Of a stretch of 64,000 bases of DNA, positions 34,934-45,768 are shown one piece after another. Position numbers and translations under genes: made by a program. This DNA comes from Cycas panzhihuaensis (taxonomy: Eukaryota > Cycadophyta). Every line of letters starts with the position of its first letter. The stretch's first letter is position 1. The DNA is taken from the NCBI GenBank assembly GCA_023213395.1, contig CM041465.1:8618001-8682000 (forward strand), written 5' to 3'. The notes beneath the pieces are model-generated. The model was not told where the DNA came from, ran no database searches, and worked only from the letters and a program-made list of their open reading frames with translations.

Positions 34934-36246
34934 ATAGTTTAAGCGAAAGTAGGGATTTAACTCCACTTTTAAAAGATTAGGCCACATCAAAATAACTGAT
35001 AAATTTATCAACTAATTATAGAAATATAAAGTAGAGTGGGCTAGGAGATAGCAAAACTATTTTAACATATCTCCTTAAAGGTATCTAGGGAATAGTTTCA
35101 TTAAAATATGATCATAGGTCCAATAGTTGATACATGCCATGGTGAAAGCCCTAGTATGTTCTATTGGGTCTTATGAAGAAGTGTCTTCAAACTTAAGGAC
35201 TTTGGGAGGATGAGGTAGCAACTTAGTCTTCATAACCTCTATGGACAGGGGGTCAAGCAACAATCAACAAAAGGGCAGACCCTTGGTTAGACTAACAAAT
35301 CAACTTGGGTATAAGAAGATATAGGGAATGATAACCCACCTGCAACATGTGGTAGATAAGGGGTAGATCCATAGGGTGAGTATCCCTATTGGTAAGGGCA
35401 TAAGAGGTAAGGAGATATGAGGTCCCACTTGATTGATATGGAGGAAAGGGCCTCAAATATGGGTATGATAGATGGGGAGGTGGGTTAAGAGGTCTCAACC
35501 GACCTCAGGGATATACTACATAAGTATATGAGGGATAAGGATATGCCCCTAAAGGAGTGAAAGAGTAATGAGGTGGAATATATAGCGGTGTGGGTCCCCC
35601 TTGAGAAGAGCCAATGTGATGCATATAGTAGGATGTATAAGATGTGGGGTGAGGAATAAGGTTTTCCCCATAAGGTCTCCTAATAGGAGGGGTAACCCTA
35701 TAGGAGTGGAGAGGGTCCATCTCATAGGTAGGAAGGGGGTTTAAGCCCCTATACCCCTAAGGTTCTGATGTGTATCCTAAGGGAATATAAATAGGAAAAT
35801 TAGTAGAATGTGGACATGGGTAAGTAAGTCTTAAACCTCCTAACCCTGGATAGCATGGGCATGGAGGGATGGTAGATGGAAGTAGCAGAATATGGGTAGT
35901 AATGGTTTGTAGAATTGTTATTTGTAATGAAGGCATACTTGCCCCTATTTGATGAGCTTATGTGCCTTAAAATATCACTTGGTTTAGTAAGGCACTCTTA
36001 GAGATGGATGCCATAGAAATAACCTCCTAAAAGGATGAAGATGTAGATTGAAGAGATGAAAGAGGAGGGGTAGTAGAAGAAGGAAGTGCTAAACTTTATA
36101 GAAAGCATTATAACTATTTAGGAGATGGTTGTGCATTTGAAGCTTTAATGCACTCCTTTAAAATATATGTTATGTCCTTAGGTTGAATGCAAGTTTGGTT
36201 GTAAGAAATAGAAGTTTTCCCTTATCAATCAAAGTATATAGGAAAG
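34934..36246 (-). pseudogene. Tat-type Gypsy element G gag, interrupted by D
   Basis: On the minus strand the sequence parallels the K gag. IYIPLGYTSEP near 35770 matches FYIPLGYTSQP of K, followed by MDPLHSYRVTPPIRRPYGEN in a Pro/Tyr-rich region. Further down, near 34950-35010, SYFDVA and SGVKSLLSL match the retro-gag domain of K (NYFDVAHP, SGMKSLLSLKQ). The frame is cut at 34933 by element D, and the rest of the element would lie left of the window. Confidence 0.82.
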
Positions 36247-36340
36247 TGTTTCCCAGCTATTGGGAATGGATTAGGAGATTTATGACACAGGTGAGTGTAG
36301 GTACATGCCTTTATCTTATATCTTATTACATCCTTTATAT
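36247..36340 (+). repeat. Inverted copy of the LTR start inside the leader of G
   Basis: Begins TGTTTCCCAGCTATTGGGAA and continues through CAGGTGAGTGTAGGTAC. It matches the first 90 or so bases of the K 5' LTR (45769 on) on the plus strand, although G and its LTR are on the minus strand. Confidence 0.65.
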
Positions 36341-36358
36341 TTGATATTAGAATCACAC

Positions 36359-36376
36359 CTCTAGGGGTCACTAAGT
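36359..36376 (-). other. Probable primer-binding site of element G
   Basis: Directly after the LTR end CTTCCA the minus strand reads ACTTAGTGACCCCTAG. This lines up with CTGGCAACCATACTTG at the same place in K. It is too mutated to assign the tRNA. Confidence 0.45.
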
Positions 36377-39300
36377 TGGAAGAGATTAGGCCAACATAAC
36401 TAACAACTTCATGGATAAGGATCTACAAGGATACTGAAGAAGGATCACTTGCAAAGGGAATATGTGTGTTGGAACATATGTTCAAGGACCTACAAATGAT
36501 GAATAAACTCCCTTTTAGGTAAACACCTCCTCAATTTAGAGTTGGGGCAAAAGAGGGACCTCCTTGGTTGGCCGAGTAACTTTTAAAAGGACCCTCCCAT
36601 CCTGGATGGCCAAGGAAGGAAGGTCAAGCTAAAGGCGTACCTCTTCTCATGAAGAGGGGATGAGTGGAATAAGTCCTAACTGAAAGGTGAGAAGACTCAT
36701 ACACAAGCCCTAAGTGGCTAGTGGTGTGAGTGAATGAGGAAGAAGTTGGGTTCAAGGACCAACTTCAGGCTAAAGGGTAAAGCCAAGGGAGGCTTTACTA
36801 AAAGAGAGGAAAGATGACCTTGAGAGGAGGTACCCTCAAGTCACTACACCTAAAACATGAGTTAGGTGTAGGAGATAAAACAAGGTATATTATTCCTTCA
36901 TTTATTTTTATTATGTAGTAAGGTAATGTAGGAATATGGGTTATTGTTATTTGTATTTTGTTTCTTAATAATAAAGAAAATGAACTCAAAAGAAACAACA
37001 CACTCACTCTCATTTCCTAAGTACTAACCTCCCTCTCTTTATCTTTTATAAACATAGGAAAAAGAAGGGCAAGTAAGCAACCAAGGAAAAGAATGCTATT
37101 ATGAAATAGAAACCCACCAAATAATATACAAGAGGGGAACAAGGTAAAAATGGATAGATGCACAACCCACCTCATTCAAATCCTAGCGGAAACAAGGGAT
37201 TAGGTGAGAGAGGGAATGAGTAACTAGAGAAATGTAACACCTATTGGTATGAGTTAACTAATTTCCCTCTATGCATATAAATGAGGTAAGAAACAACAAC
37301 TAATAGAATGCAAGTTGTATATTCCTTTCATCTTTTTGTTTTCATTTGGGAGCAAAAAGGGGGGAGAAGGGTAAGAATAGGAAAGATAAGACAAGAAAAA
37401 TGTACTCGAGAATTAGATGGTCAGTGTAGAATCTTCCTTGCTTCCTTCATGGTCCAAGTTTTCCTCCTTGGTGCACCTTACTATAGATGGCGTGGTGAAA
37501 GGAGCACTGGCGAAAGGGGGCTTCCTTACTTTCTGCAAAACTCAAATGTAAAAGAAACTGAAAGGAAAGAATGAAATGCCTCTATTTGGAATTTTAAAGC
37601 ATAATAATTATAACAATTGTGAAGGGAAAGCATACCTACAATAGAGGTGTTTGTTCACTCCAAAGCATATAGAACCTGCATAACACAAGGTTTGACCTTT
37701 CCCAAGGGGCTCTAGTTGTATGTGGGAGCAAGTATATATAAGAAGATGTATATGTATATGTGTGTTACTTTTTAAGGAAAAATGGGCAAAATATAACAGG
37801 CCTAACAAATATTTATTAAATAATAAAACATATAATATTACTGTTATTTTTACCTTATATGCATAATAAACAAGTAATGTGGGAAAATTGGGGTGAAAGG
37901 GAAGAGGACAAGTAGCCTCAAAATGGCTAACCCTCCCAACTAAAAAGTCCATACATTCCCAAGCACTCAAGACAATGGCTAAGAAGGTCAAGACCACTCA
38001 ATAGTAAGAGTAAAACAGGTTTCGTATATGGAAGGAAAAGTTGTAAGAAAGCTATAAAAGTTGTAAAAGATGCAAAAATAGCAACATGTAACTTTTGTAA
38101 GATTTTGTAAAAGCAAGCCCCAAAGCTAAAAAGACACAAAAGAGGGCTAATAACTAGGTTGTATGTGGTTCTTTTTGGTTGGTTATAGGCACAGAAAGGG
38201 GCTACCTACGCTGCAATCGATGGAGATCCCCACTCCAAAAGTTTTTGGGTAAGCAAGGAAGGTATAGAGAAGGAAAAGGAAAGTAGAGAAGGGGGATGCC
38301 CTTGAGGAGAAGGCATATATGTGTGGAACTCTACCTAAAACTCCTTTCACTCTCCCGTAGATCACTTTTCCTGCTACCTCCTTTAATGGACCCTAAGAAG
38401 ACTTTAGGGAGGAGGAGGATAAGCCAACAGAAAGGGGGGTTTACCTCCCAATACAAAAAAGAAGGAGAACTTCACATATGTAAGTAGGAAAAGACAAGCA
38501 AAGGATACCTATGCTATGAAAGAAAAGAATCCAAGGAAGATCTATAGATACCTGGTAAGGATAGATTTGAGGCAGGTCTACCAGGTAAACTGGATGAAAA
38601 GGGGGGTTCCTTTGGGGGATTGATGGAAAAACCCTCCAACACCATATAAGAGAAGCATAACCTATAGAAGAAATTATTATTGAGGCTTGGTAGGGCATTT
38701 GGAACATGGATCTATCTTAGCTAGCCTTGCTGCAGACCTACAACTCACATTTTTTATTCTATGGGAGGTGGTAGCTAAAGTGTGGAGCAAGTACAGTAGG
38801 TTTAAAGCTTCTTTAAGAACTTATTGAGAAGAGAGGAGAAAAAAGAGAGTAATAAGAGTCCAAATAAGATGAATTTTGGGTTTTTAAACCTAACCTTAGC
38901 CCAACAAGTGATTAGGGTTCACCACGGCATGAAATCACATTATTATGGGAATTTTGCATTTAATGCAAAATTAGTTGTGGCTAGATAAGAAAAGGTTTAT
39001 GAATAGTTGTACTACATCAATCTTCATAGTACCATAGAGTTTATAGCATTGCAGCCAAAACTAAGGCAAAAAAGAAAGGGGGAGAGCCCAGAGGCTCCCA
39101 AAAGGGGGGTCCTAGACCCTAAGGGAGTATGATGTAGTGTCAAGGTAGTAAGGAGAGCTCATGGGACCTACAGGGACCACAATAGGTAGGAAACAATGGT
39201 CAAGGACTCTAAAAAAGTAGACATATGGCACATAAAGGTGACAATTGACTCTAAATAAGGTGTTAGGGGTTGTGTCACATTAAGAAATGATGCAAAATAG

Positions 39301-39580
39301 GTTGCAGGATCTAAAAGTTCTTGGGGATATCATGGAGACGTGGAAGAGGGTCATGGAGTGCCATGGGATATGTATCCTGAGTCATCATAGGCTAAAGGTC
39401 TCAAGATGCAATATGAACAGGCAAACAATGCATAGTGATTGTATAGTCAATCAATTAGAATGTAATGTATGTAATATGCCTCGATTAACCATTTCTGGAA
39501 TAGACAAAAGTGAAGATTGAAGAATACCTGAACTCACATAAGTCGAGTCGTCCATATCTATTCCTAGTAGCCAAGAAATA
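36377..39580 (-). repeat. LTR shared by two tandem Tat-type elements (P and G)
   Basis: On the minus strand it starts TATTTCTTGGCTACTAGGAA, the counterpart of TGTTTCCCAGCTTCTGAGAA in K. It follows the K LTR through the GATGACT region (39.4 kb), the GGGCT blocks (39.1 kb), the AATTTTGCATT palindrome (38950-38972), the TTAGGGTTTAG-like block (38.9 kb) and the GGCCATCCAGGATGGGAGG block (36.6 kb). At 3.2 kb it is twice the K LTR length; I could not match about 36.7-38.4 kb, which may hold an insertion. A polypurine tract precedes it and a gag follows it. Confidence 0.72.
38950..38972. other. Perfect palindrome in the G LTR
   Basis: AATTTTGCATT-T-AATGCAAAATT, 11-base arms. At the matching place the K LTR has GTGGCAATTT and AAATTGCCAC arms, so the fold is kept while the sequence differs. 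Confidence 0.65.
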
Positions 39581-39592
39581 CTGCTCCCTTGG
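39581..39592 (-). other. Polypurine tract of element P
   Basis: The minus strand reads CCAAGGGAGCAG directly before the LTR start. Confidence 0.7.
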
Positions 39593-39960
39593 TAGTAGAG
39601 CCTCATTGCTCAAAAGTGTGATGCGATGGTGAATGCTAGCAACACAAAGGTTAGTAACCTGCATCAAATATAATGGCGTCGTAATCCAAGGGTGATGGCA
39701 AGTGTTTTGGTGGAATGCGTGGATAGGGAGAAGAGGGGTAGCATAGGGGTTGCCTATGTGTCATCCTAAAGTCTAATGAGAGAGAAGGCAGATGAGGGGG
39801 ATGCCCCCATTACATATATGCAAGGTGGATGGCAATGACAAAGTGACTATGATCAATCAAATAATATAAATGGGAGATATGCATGTATAGAGATCAATAT
39901 ATAGGGGGATTCGTACCATGGGTGGTACGAAGGATAGAGTGAGGAAAATAAACCTAATAG
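39593..39960 (-). other. 3' noncoding part of element P
   Basis: Lies between the RNase H stop and the polypurine tract. It holds a 9-base inverted repeat TTCGTACCA/TGGTACGAA at 39910-39931. No gene is visible. Confidence 0.55.
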
Positions 39961-40293
39961 TCACCATAGTTTAACCTCATTAGTGGCTGACTTTCAGAGG
40001 TACAAGCAGGTCCCAAGATGGAGGATGGGATGAACCCAGAACCAAGGTGCTTGGGCAACCTGATAGGTTCCTCAAGGGGAATCATCAAGAAGAGGGAGAT
40101 GATACTCAAGGATGCAACAAACAAATACCCTAGATTCTACAGTTGAGATTCATGCCCTTCAAACTAGGATCAACTAATTATTAAAATGTAAAGAGAATCA
40201 GGGCTGTTCGATACAAATACACTAGATTCTATGGTTGAGATTCATGCCTTGGATGTCCTTCTCATATAGCTCGTTTTAGGGCTTTTCTTATAA
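39961..40293 (-). pseudogene. C-terminal end of the downstream RNase H of element P
   Basis: The minus strand ends CTAATGAGGTTAAACTATGG then TGA, identical to the end of the K downstream RNase H (58405-58430). The preceding residues ILEYHLPLLDDSP match ILECRLPLLADHP of K. A roughly 35-base segment (GGCATGAATCTCAAC...AGAATCTAG) is present twice, at about 40113 and 40207. The rest of the element would lie to the right of J, outside the window. Confidence 0.75.
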
Positions 40294-40620
40294 TGTTGTA
40301 TGTAATGTAATGTAATTTGATGAGGGTGGTGGATGGTTGTTATTCCTAAGAGCACTCTGCTACTGAGATGTACTATTTTCTCCATTCTACAACAATAAAG
40401 ATCTATACCTTTCCTATGTGGATGTTTCCCTAGCACACTGCTAGGGTTTTACCACATTATATCGGGTGCATATGTGATGTTTAGCTTGTATATTGATGTT
40501 ATTATATTATCTCTGATTTTAGAGCTTATATGTTAAATCTTTGTTTTGATTCCTATAACTAGTTGTAAAATAATTCAGATCTTGTGGTGGTTGAAAGTTT
40601 GGGACCTACTATTCTCAACA
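40294..40620 (+). repeat. 5' LTR of element J
   Basis: TGTTG at the start and CAACA at the end form a short terminal inverted repeat, and the primer-binding site follows by two bases. The left boundary rests on that match alone because the partner LTR is outside the window. Confidence 0.6.
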
Positions 40621-40622
40621 AG

Positions 40623-40634
40623 TGGTATCAGAGC
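40623..40634 (+). other. Primer-binding site of element J
   Basis: A perfect TGGTATCAGAGC. Confidence 0.9.
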
Positions 40635-40691
40635 CACTTTTATTTTGTAGTAAGTCTATGAAGGTTTTGGTGTCGATTTTTCTACACCAAA

Positions 40692-41501
40692 ATGGTGAAA
40701 CTAGCAGGTGCAAAGTTTGAGATGGAGAAATACAATGGCAAGAATAACTTCGCGTTGTGGAAGCTAAAAGCGCATGATATTCTTGTACAACAAGGTTTGT
40801 ATAAAGCCCTTATAGGTAAACCAAAGAAACTTGTAGGGATGGACGATGATGATTGGGATGACTTAGATAAAAAGGCACTTAGCACAATATGATTGTGCTT
40901 GGCAGATGAAGTCTTATTTAACATCATAGGGGAAGAGACAGTAGCAAGATTATGGACCCAGTTGGAAGTCCTGTATATGACCAAATCAGTAGATGTTTCC
41001 TGGGAGACTATTGTCACCTCAATTAGATTTAGCACTATAGATGTATTGGATTATGATTCTATTGTGAGTACTTTGCTAATGGAAGAAGTACAGAGGAAAT
41101 CTAGTTTTGAAACCTCCACACCAGAAGCCATGATAGTAAGAGGTAGAATGTTTGAGAGAGGACAAAACTCTAGGAATACATCGAGGTCCAAGTCAAAGAT
41201 AAAAAAGAGTAAGCTTAGGTGTTGGCATTGTAATAAGACCTATCACCTCAAGAAGGATTATTATAAAAGGAAGGAGTTCCAGAAAAAGGAAGATCCTGCC
41301 AAGGAGGCGAATAAGGTAGACTCAAATCAAGGTATGGATGATGATGTCTTGGTCATTTATAATGTTTCTCATTATCACCATGACTGGTTATTAGATTTAG
41401 GTGCTTTGCACCACATGTGTCCACACAAGAGTTGGTTCTCATCATACCAACCTCTTGATGGTGGTGATGTGCTTATGGGAAATGAAGTTTCTTGTAAGAC
41501 A
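40692..41501 (+). pseudogene. Element J gag and protease
   Basis: Starts MVKLAGAKFEMEKYNGKNNF and continues FALWKLKAHDILVQQGLYKAL, a standard Copia gag opening. One TGA at 40890 separates it from the rest. The zinc knuckle CWHCNKTYHLKKDY has lost its last cysteine. The protease site reads LLDLGALHHMCP. The frame is cut after GNEVSCKT by element L and resumes with VGIGSIIIKMFDG. Confidence 0.88.
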
Positions 41502-41724
41502 TGTTGGAAAACATAACCTGCAATAAGATAATCACAAATAGAAATAAACACCTCCACAGGATTGAATGGTACCTTTAAGGTACCTCAAATTATATTAATA
41601 AAACATCCTTACAACATCATTCAATATGATACACTACGTTGTGTATTTATAATACATGTCAATATAGTGAGAGTGGAACCCACTTATATGTGGGACAAAA
41701 CAAATGTGTATTAATATTCTAACA
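41502..41724 (-). repeat. 3' LTR of element L
   Basis: 223 bp, partner of 44319-44541. The inverted ends TGTTGGAA and TTCTAACA are still recognisable. Confidence 0.93.
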
Positions 41725-41735
41725 CTCCCCCTTAA
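41725..41735 (-). other. Polypurine tract of element L
   Basis: The minus strand reads TTAAGGGGGAG directly before the LTR. Confidence 0.85.
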
Positions 41736-41894
41736 TGCACATTTGGATCATTTGTACTTGTAATGCCTTGTTCTTAGAAGTGTCTCAAAAATGATGTCTT
41801 CAACTTGATCCTTCTCTTCAAACTTGTAGTGATGTCTTTGTTGTAGAATGATATCTTTATCTTGATTTGCATCTTCAATTATGTACTGATATCT

Positions 41895-42878
41895 TTATAG
41901 GGTGATGTCCTCAACTTTATTTCTATCTTCAATCCTGTAGTGATGATGTTGATATAGTGGCTCTAACAAGTGTAAATCATGATTCTTCATTGTGTTTGGT
42001 CTAGTTTGATTTTGATGTAGATCATGTAAACAACCATCTTTAATTACAACTTGCCTATCATCATTATCTTGTATAAACTCTTGAACACTATATACAACAG
42101 TGATTTCTTCAACCTTAGGAGTGGAGTCTTGATTAACTTGCATACTCTTTGAACTTGAAACAATGCTCAAAGAAGAAATATCATTCAAACTTGAATCAAT
42201 ACTCAAAGTAGGAATATCATCAATATAAGACTCATCCTTTATAGAACCATCGGATTCATATTTAATCTCTCTTGAAGTCATGGTGTCATCTATATAAACC
42301 TTTATCAACTTATTACTTTCAATGTCTTCATTAGTAGTTGTAGTCTCATCAATGCATTCAACCATCATTTCTTTACATTCAATAGAAGTGTCATCAATAC
42401 TCATACCTTCTTCATCTTGACATGCTCTTTCATTTGTTGTACCTGTACCATAACCATAACTAGCCTTAATTGCCTTTTCAATCATTCATTGTGTCTCTTT
42501 AGGGGTTTGTTCAAATACTTCCTTTAGAAAATACCAAGCTTCTTTAGCATTACTTGCATGTAGAATCATAGGAATGATAAAATGGAATCTGGAAGGAAGA
42601 TCAACCTCATTGAATGTAGCTCGAATCATAATGAATGCTTTTCTATCTTTCTTCTCAAGCATTTCCTTTTCTTCTTCATTCTTAGGGATATCATATTTAT
42701 CAGTAACAATCTTCCACAAACCTCTATCTATGAATAAACATCTCATTTTAATTGTCCAAAAGAAGTAGTCTTCACCATTACACTTAGGTACTGGAAGAAA
42801 CGAATCTCTTAAGTAATATTCATTTGTTTCAGGAGTATATATAACCATATCATTATCCTCCATGATTGTAAATGCCAT
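41895..42878 (-). pseudogene. Element L gag-like protein, one internal stop
   Basis: Starts MAFTIMEDNDMVIYTPETNE and runs 130 codons to a TGA, then a further 196 codons in the same frame. The first part has the Copia gag pattern (PKCNGEDYFFWTIKMRCLF, then GLWKIV, then KEAWYFLKEVFEQTPKE). The second part is acidic and Ser/Asp/Ile-rich with repeated DDT/SIDDxxS motifs (about 42180-42420). It has no zinc knuckle, protease or later domain. The stop is probably a CGA to TGA change. It is the longest nearly intact coding region among the Copia-like elements here, which fits a recently active passenger element. Confidence 0.82.
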
Positions 42879-44302
42879 TTTCTAACACCATGTTCCTTTT
42901 CCAATCAATAAATTCACCTATCAATCTCAACAAACTTTCTCATGTCTCATGTTCCTCATACCACTGACTTCATCATCACATCATTGCCTTATGCATCTCA
43001 CATATTGCCAAATAGTCATATACAAAGAATATCTGAAGCACTTTCTTCACCATAGAATCAAAGCTTATACCACATACATCTCACAAGAATCATACATACC
43101 TCATGTCACCATTAAATCACCAAGATACATCACACTTCACTTAATTTCCCAAAACATAACTCATGCCACAACACCACTCAACAAAGTTTGTTTCCCTATA
43201 ACTCATGTATCTTCAATAAAAGAAACTCATCCTTCTTTGCCCATTCAATCAATTAGAACACATCATCAAGCATGCTTGATCTCATTCTTAATATGCCCAA
43301 TAATTGCCCAATCTTGTCATGTAACCTCATATGCAACAAGCACCTCATTGCCTCAAATCACTATCTTTCTTACCCTTAAATTAGCTTTATTATGTCCATC
43401 AAGTCCCTTCACATAAATCACATTCCACAGATTACTTAATTATCATATTTCATCCAAATCATTCATGCAAACATATGTACTATCGTTTCATTACCATACT
43501 ATGCCATCATCATAATAGCTCTCTCATATAAACGCATGTAAGAAAGCACTTAAATTGTCATTAAACAATCACTATCATACATCTTAAATCATTAATAGAG
43601 TGCCAAATACATTCACATCAATATGACTTAATGTTTTCTCACATTGCAACAATACTCTCCCATGCACAACATATGTAAGAGAGCCTCAAACAATCACCTC
43701 ATTACCATTGCTTCATTCATGTCACTATATCAATATGAAACCCTTAAATTCTCAAAAACTTATTTCTGGAAAAAAGTATAGCTCAAAATTACATAAAATA
43801 TAGATGGAAATGATGGCCTTTGAAATACGATTCCAAAGGTTTAGACAAAATTAAATTCTAATATCTAGATAAAAAATTATGCTCCTTTTAAGAATTTTAC
43901 AATTAGGGTTTATAGGGGCTATAATAGTACCTTCTGATAAACTGATAATAACTTTTTATTCTAAACTCTAATGAACCTCAAACTACTCCATTAGAAAGAG
44001 AATTAAAAAATGCATAGAATCAAAAAAATTTGAGGTCATTTGGATACCTGTAGCCAACGTTATAGCTCTTTGAAGTTGAGGTTGCAGATCTATCCCAAAA
44101 ATATGGCGACAGAAAAATGCAGGCCGAAATTAATTCTGTTGCAATTTTTGCACTTTCACCCCAAATTTTGTAGTGTGACCACTTAAATTTCACAAAATGA
44201 GCTATTTCATCTCAATTTCGCTATTACTTTTCAAAAATTTCAACGTTATAGCACCTCCCAAATCACTGCTCTAATACCAAACAAAAACACCTCTCTCAAC
44301 CT
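42879..44302 (-). other. Leader of element L, noncoding
   Basis: Strongly C/A-rich on the plus strand from 42900 to 43740, with many CATCA/CTCAT motifs, then AT-rich. A plus-strand open frame at 42949-43416 reflects this composition and has no recognisable domain. Confidence 0.6.
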
Positions 44303-44318
44303 GGGCGCTCTGATACCA
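44303..44318 (-). other. Primer-binding site of element L
   Basis: TGGTATCAGAGCGCCC on the minus strand, directly next to the LTR. Confidence 0.93.
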
Positions 44319-44541
44319 TGTTAGCAAACATAACCTCCAATAAGATAATCATAAATAGAAATAAACACCTCCACAGGATTGAACGGTACCCCTAAGGTAC
44401 CTTAAATTATATTAATAAAACATCCTTACAATATCATTCAATATGATACACTATGTTATGTATTTATAATACATGTCAATATAATGAGAGTGGAACCCAC
44501 TTGTATGTGGGATAAAATAAATGTGTATTAATATTCCAACA
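44319..44541 (-). repeat. 5' LTR of element L
   Basis: 223 bp. The target duplication AGATA follows at 44542; the left copy is AGACA. Confidence 0.93.
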
Positions 44542-45768
44542 AGATAGTGGGCATTGGTAGCATCATAATTAAGATGTTTGATGGGGTAGTTAGAACATTA
44601 ATTGAGGTTAGACATGTACCTAATTTAAAAAGGAATCTGATTTCCTTGGGTGAATTAGATTTAGGTGGTTTTAAGAAGACAGGTCATGAAGGAGTCCTAA
44701 AGGTGTCAAAGGGCGCCTTGGTTGTTATGAAAGCCTTAAAGAAAGGAAATCTTTACATTTTAGTGGGAAGTACATATGTTAACCAAGCAGCTACAACATC
44801 AAAGACTATAGAAGATCTAGCTCAGTTATGGCATCAGAGACTTGGGCACATGAGTGAGAAAGGACTTAAGATGTTGATAAACTGTAAGTTACTTCCTAAC
44901 TTGCAGCTTTTAGATTTGGCTTTCTATAAATATTGTACTTTTGAAAAGTAGTGTAGACTCAGGTTTAAAGTAGGGAGTCACACTAGTAAAGGTGTTCTAG
45001 ATTACATACATTCAAATGTATGGGGACCAGCGCCTAAAATATCTTATGGAGGATCAATGTATTATGTCATATTTATAGATGATTACTCCAGGAAGGTATG
45101 GGTCTATTTTTTGAAAAAGAAATCTAAAGTTTTTAGTGTATTTAAGTAGTTCAAGGCTCTAATTGAGAACAGTACTAGTAAGACAATCAAATGTTTAAGA
45201 ACTAACAATGGAGGTGAGTTTAACTCCTTGGAGTTTAAAAACTATTACAGAGAAGCTAGGATCAAAAGACACAAGACCATTAGCTATACTCCACAGCAAA
45301 ATGGCATTGCAAAGCACATGAATAGGACACTCTTGGAAAGAGCAAGAAGCATGCTAAGTAATACAGGAGTGGAGTAGGGCTTGTGGGCAAAAATTATTCA
45401 AACAACTTGCTATCTGGTAAATAGGTCAGCATCACTTGCAATAGATTGCAAGATTCCTAAAGAGATATGAATTGGACATCCATGTGATTATTCAAATTTA
45501 AAAGTTTTTGGTTGTGATGCTTATGCCTGGACTAACAAAAGTAAATGTTCAAAGTTAGACCCAAAATCCAAAAGGTATATCTTTGTTGATTATGGTGATA
45601 AGGATGATATAAAGGGATACAGGTTATGGGATCCCACTGCCCATAAAATCACTATTAACAGAGATGTTATATTTGATGAATCTCCCCTTCTAAAATCAGA
45701 TAATGGAGAAGTTGAAATAAAACAAGAGCAGAAAGATGAACATCAATAGGTCAAGTTTGAAACCCAAC
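44542..45768 (+). pseudogene. Element J integrase (all three catalytic acids lost)
   Basis: Begins with the linker VRHVPNLKRNLISLGELD and GAG-pre-integrase LWHQRLGHMSEKGLKML, then a stop. The core follows: HSNVWGPAP (45018), RTNNGGEF (about 45200) and NGIAKHMNRT (about 45302). These are the Asp, Asp and Glu positions of the catalytic triad, now Asn, Asn and Lys, each one G-to-A step. GYRLWDPTAHKITINRDVIF marks the C-terminal part. The frame is cut at 45768 by K. Confidence 0.88.

Larger units (their letters stand above)
41502..44541 (-). mobile_element. Element L, small non-autonomous Copia-like element in J
   Basis: A minus-strand element of 3040 bp with 223-bp LTRs at both ends (TGTTGGAA...TTCCAACA), flanked by AGACA (41497-41501) and AGATA (44542-44546). 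It has a perfect primer-binding site and polypurine tract but encodes only a gag-like protein, with no protease, integrase or polymerase. It must depend on another Copia element for movement. The LTR copies differ at about 17 of 223 positions by eye. Confidence 0.93.

Noticed and set aside
37608-37997. 129-codon minus-strand open frame with hydrophobic stretches
   Set aside because: It is inside the LTR of G; the apparent membrane segments come from T-rich sequence.
42949-43416. 155-codon plus-strand open frame rich in His, Thr and Ser
   Set aside because: It lies in the leader of L, reflects C/A-rich composition and has no recognisable motif or relative in the window.
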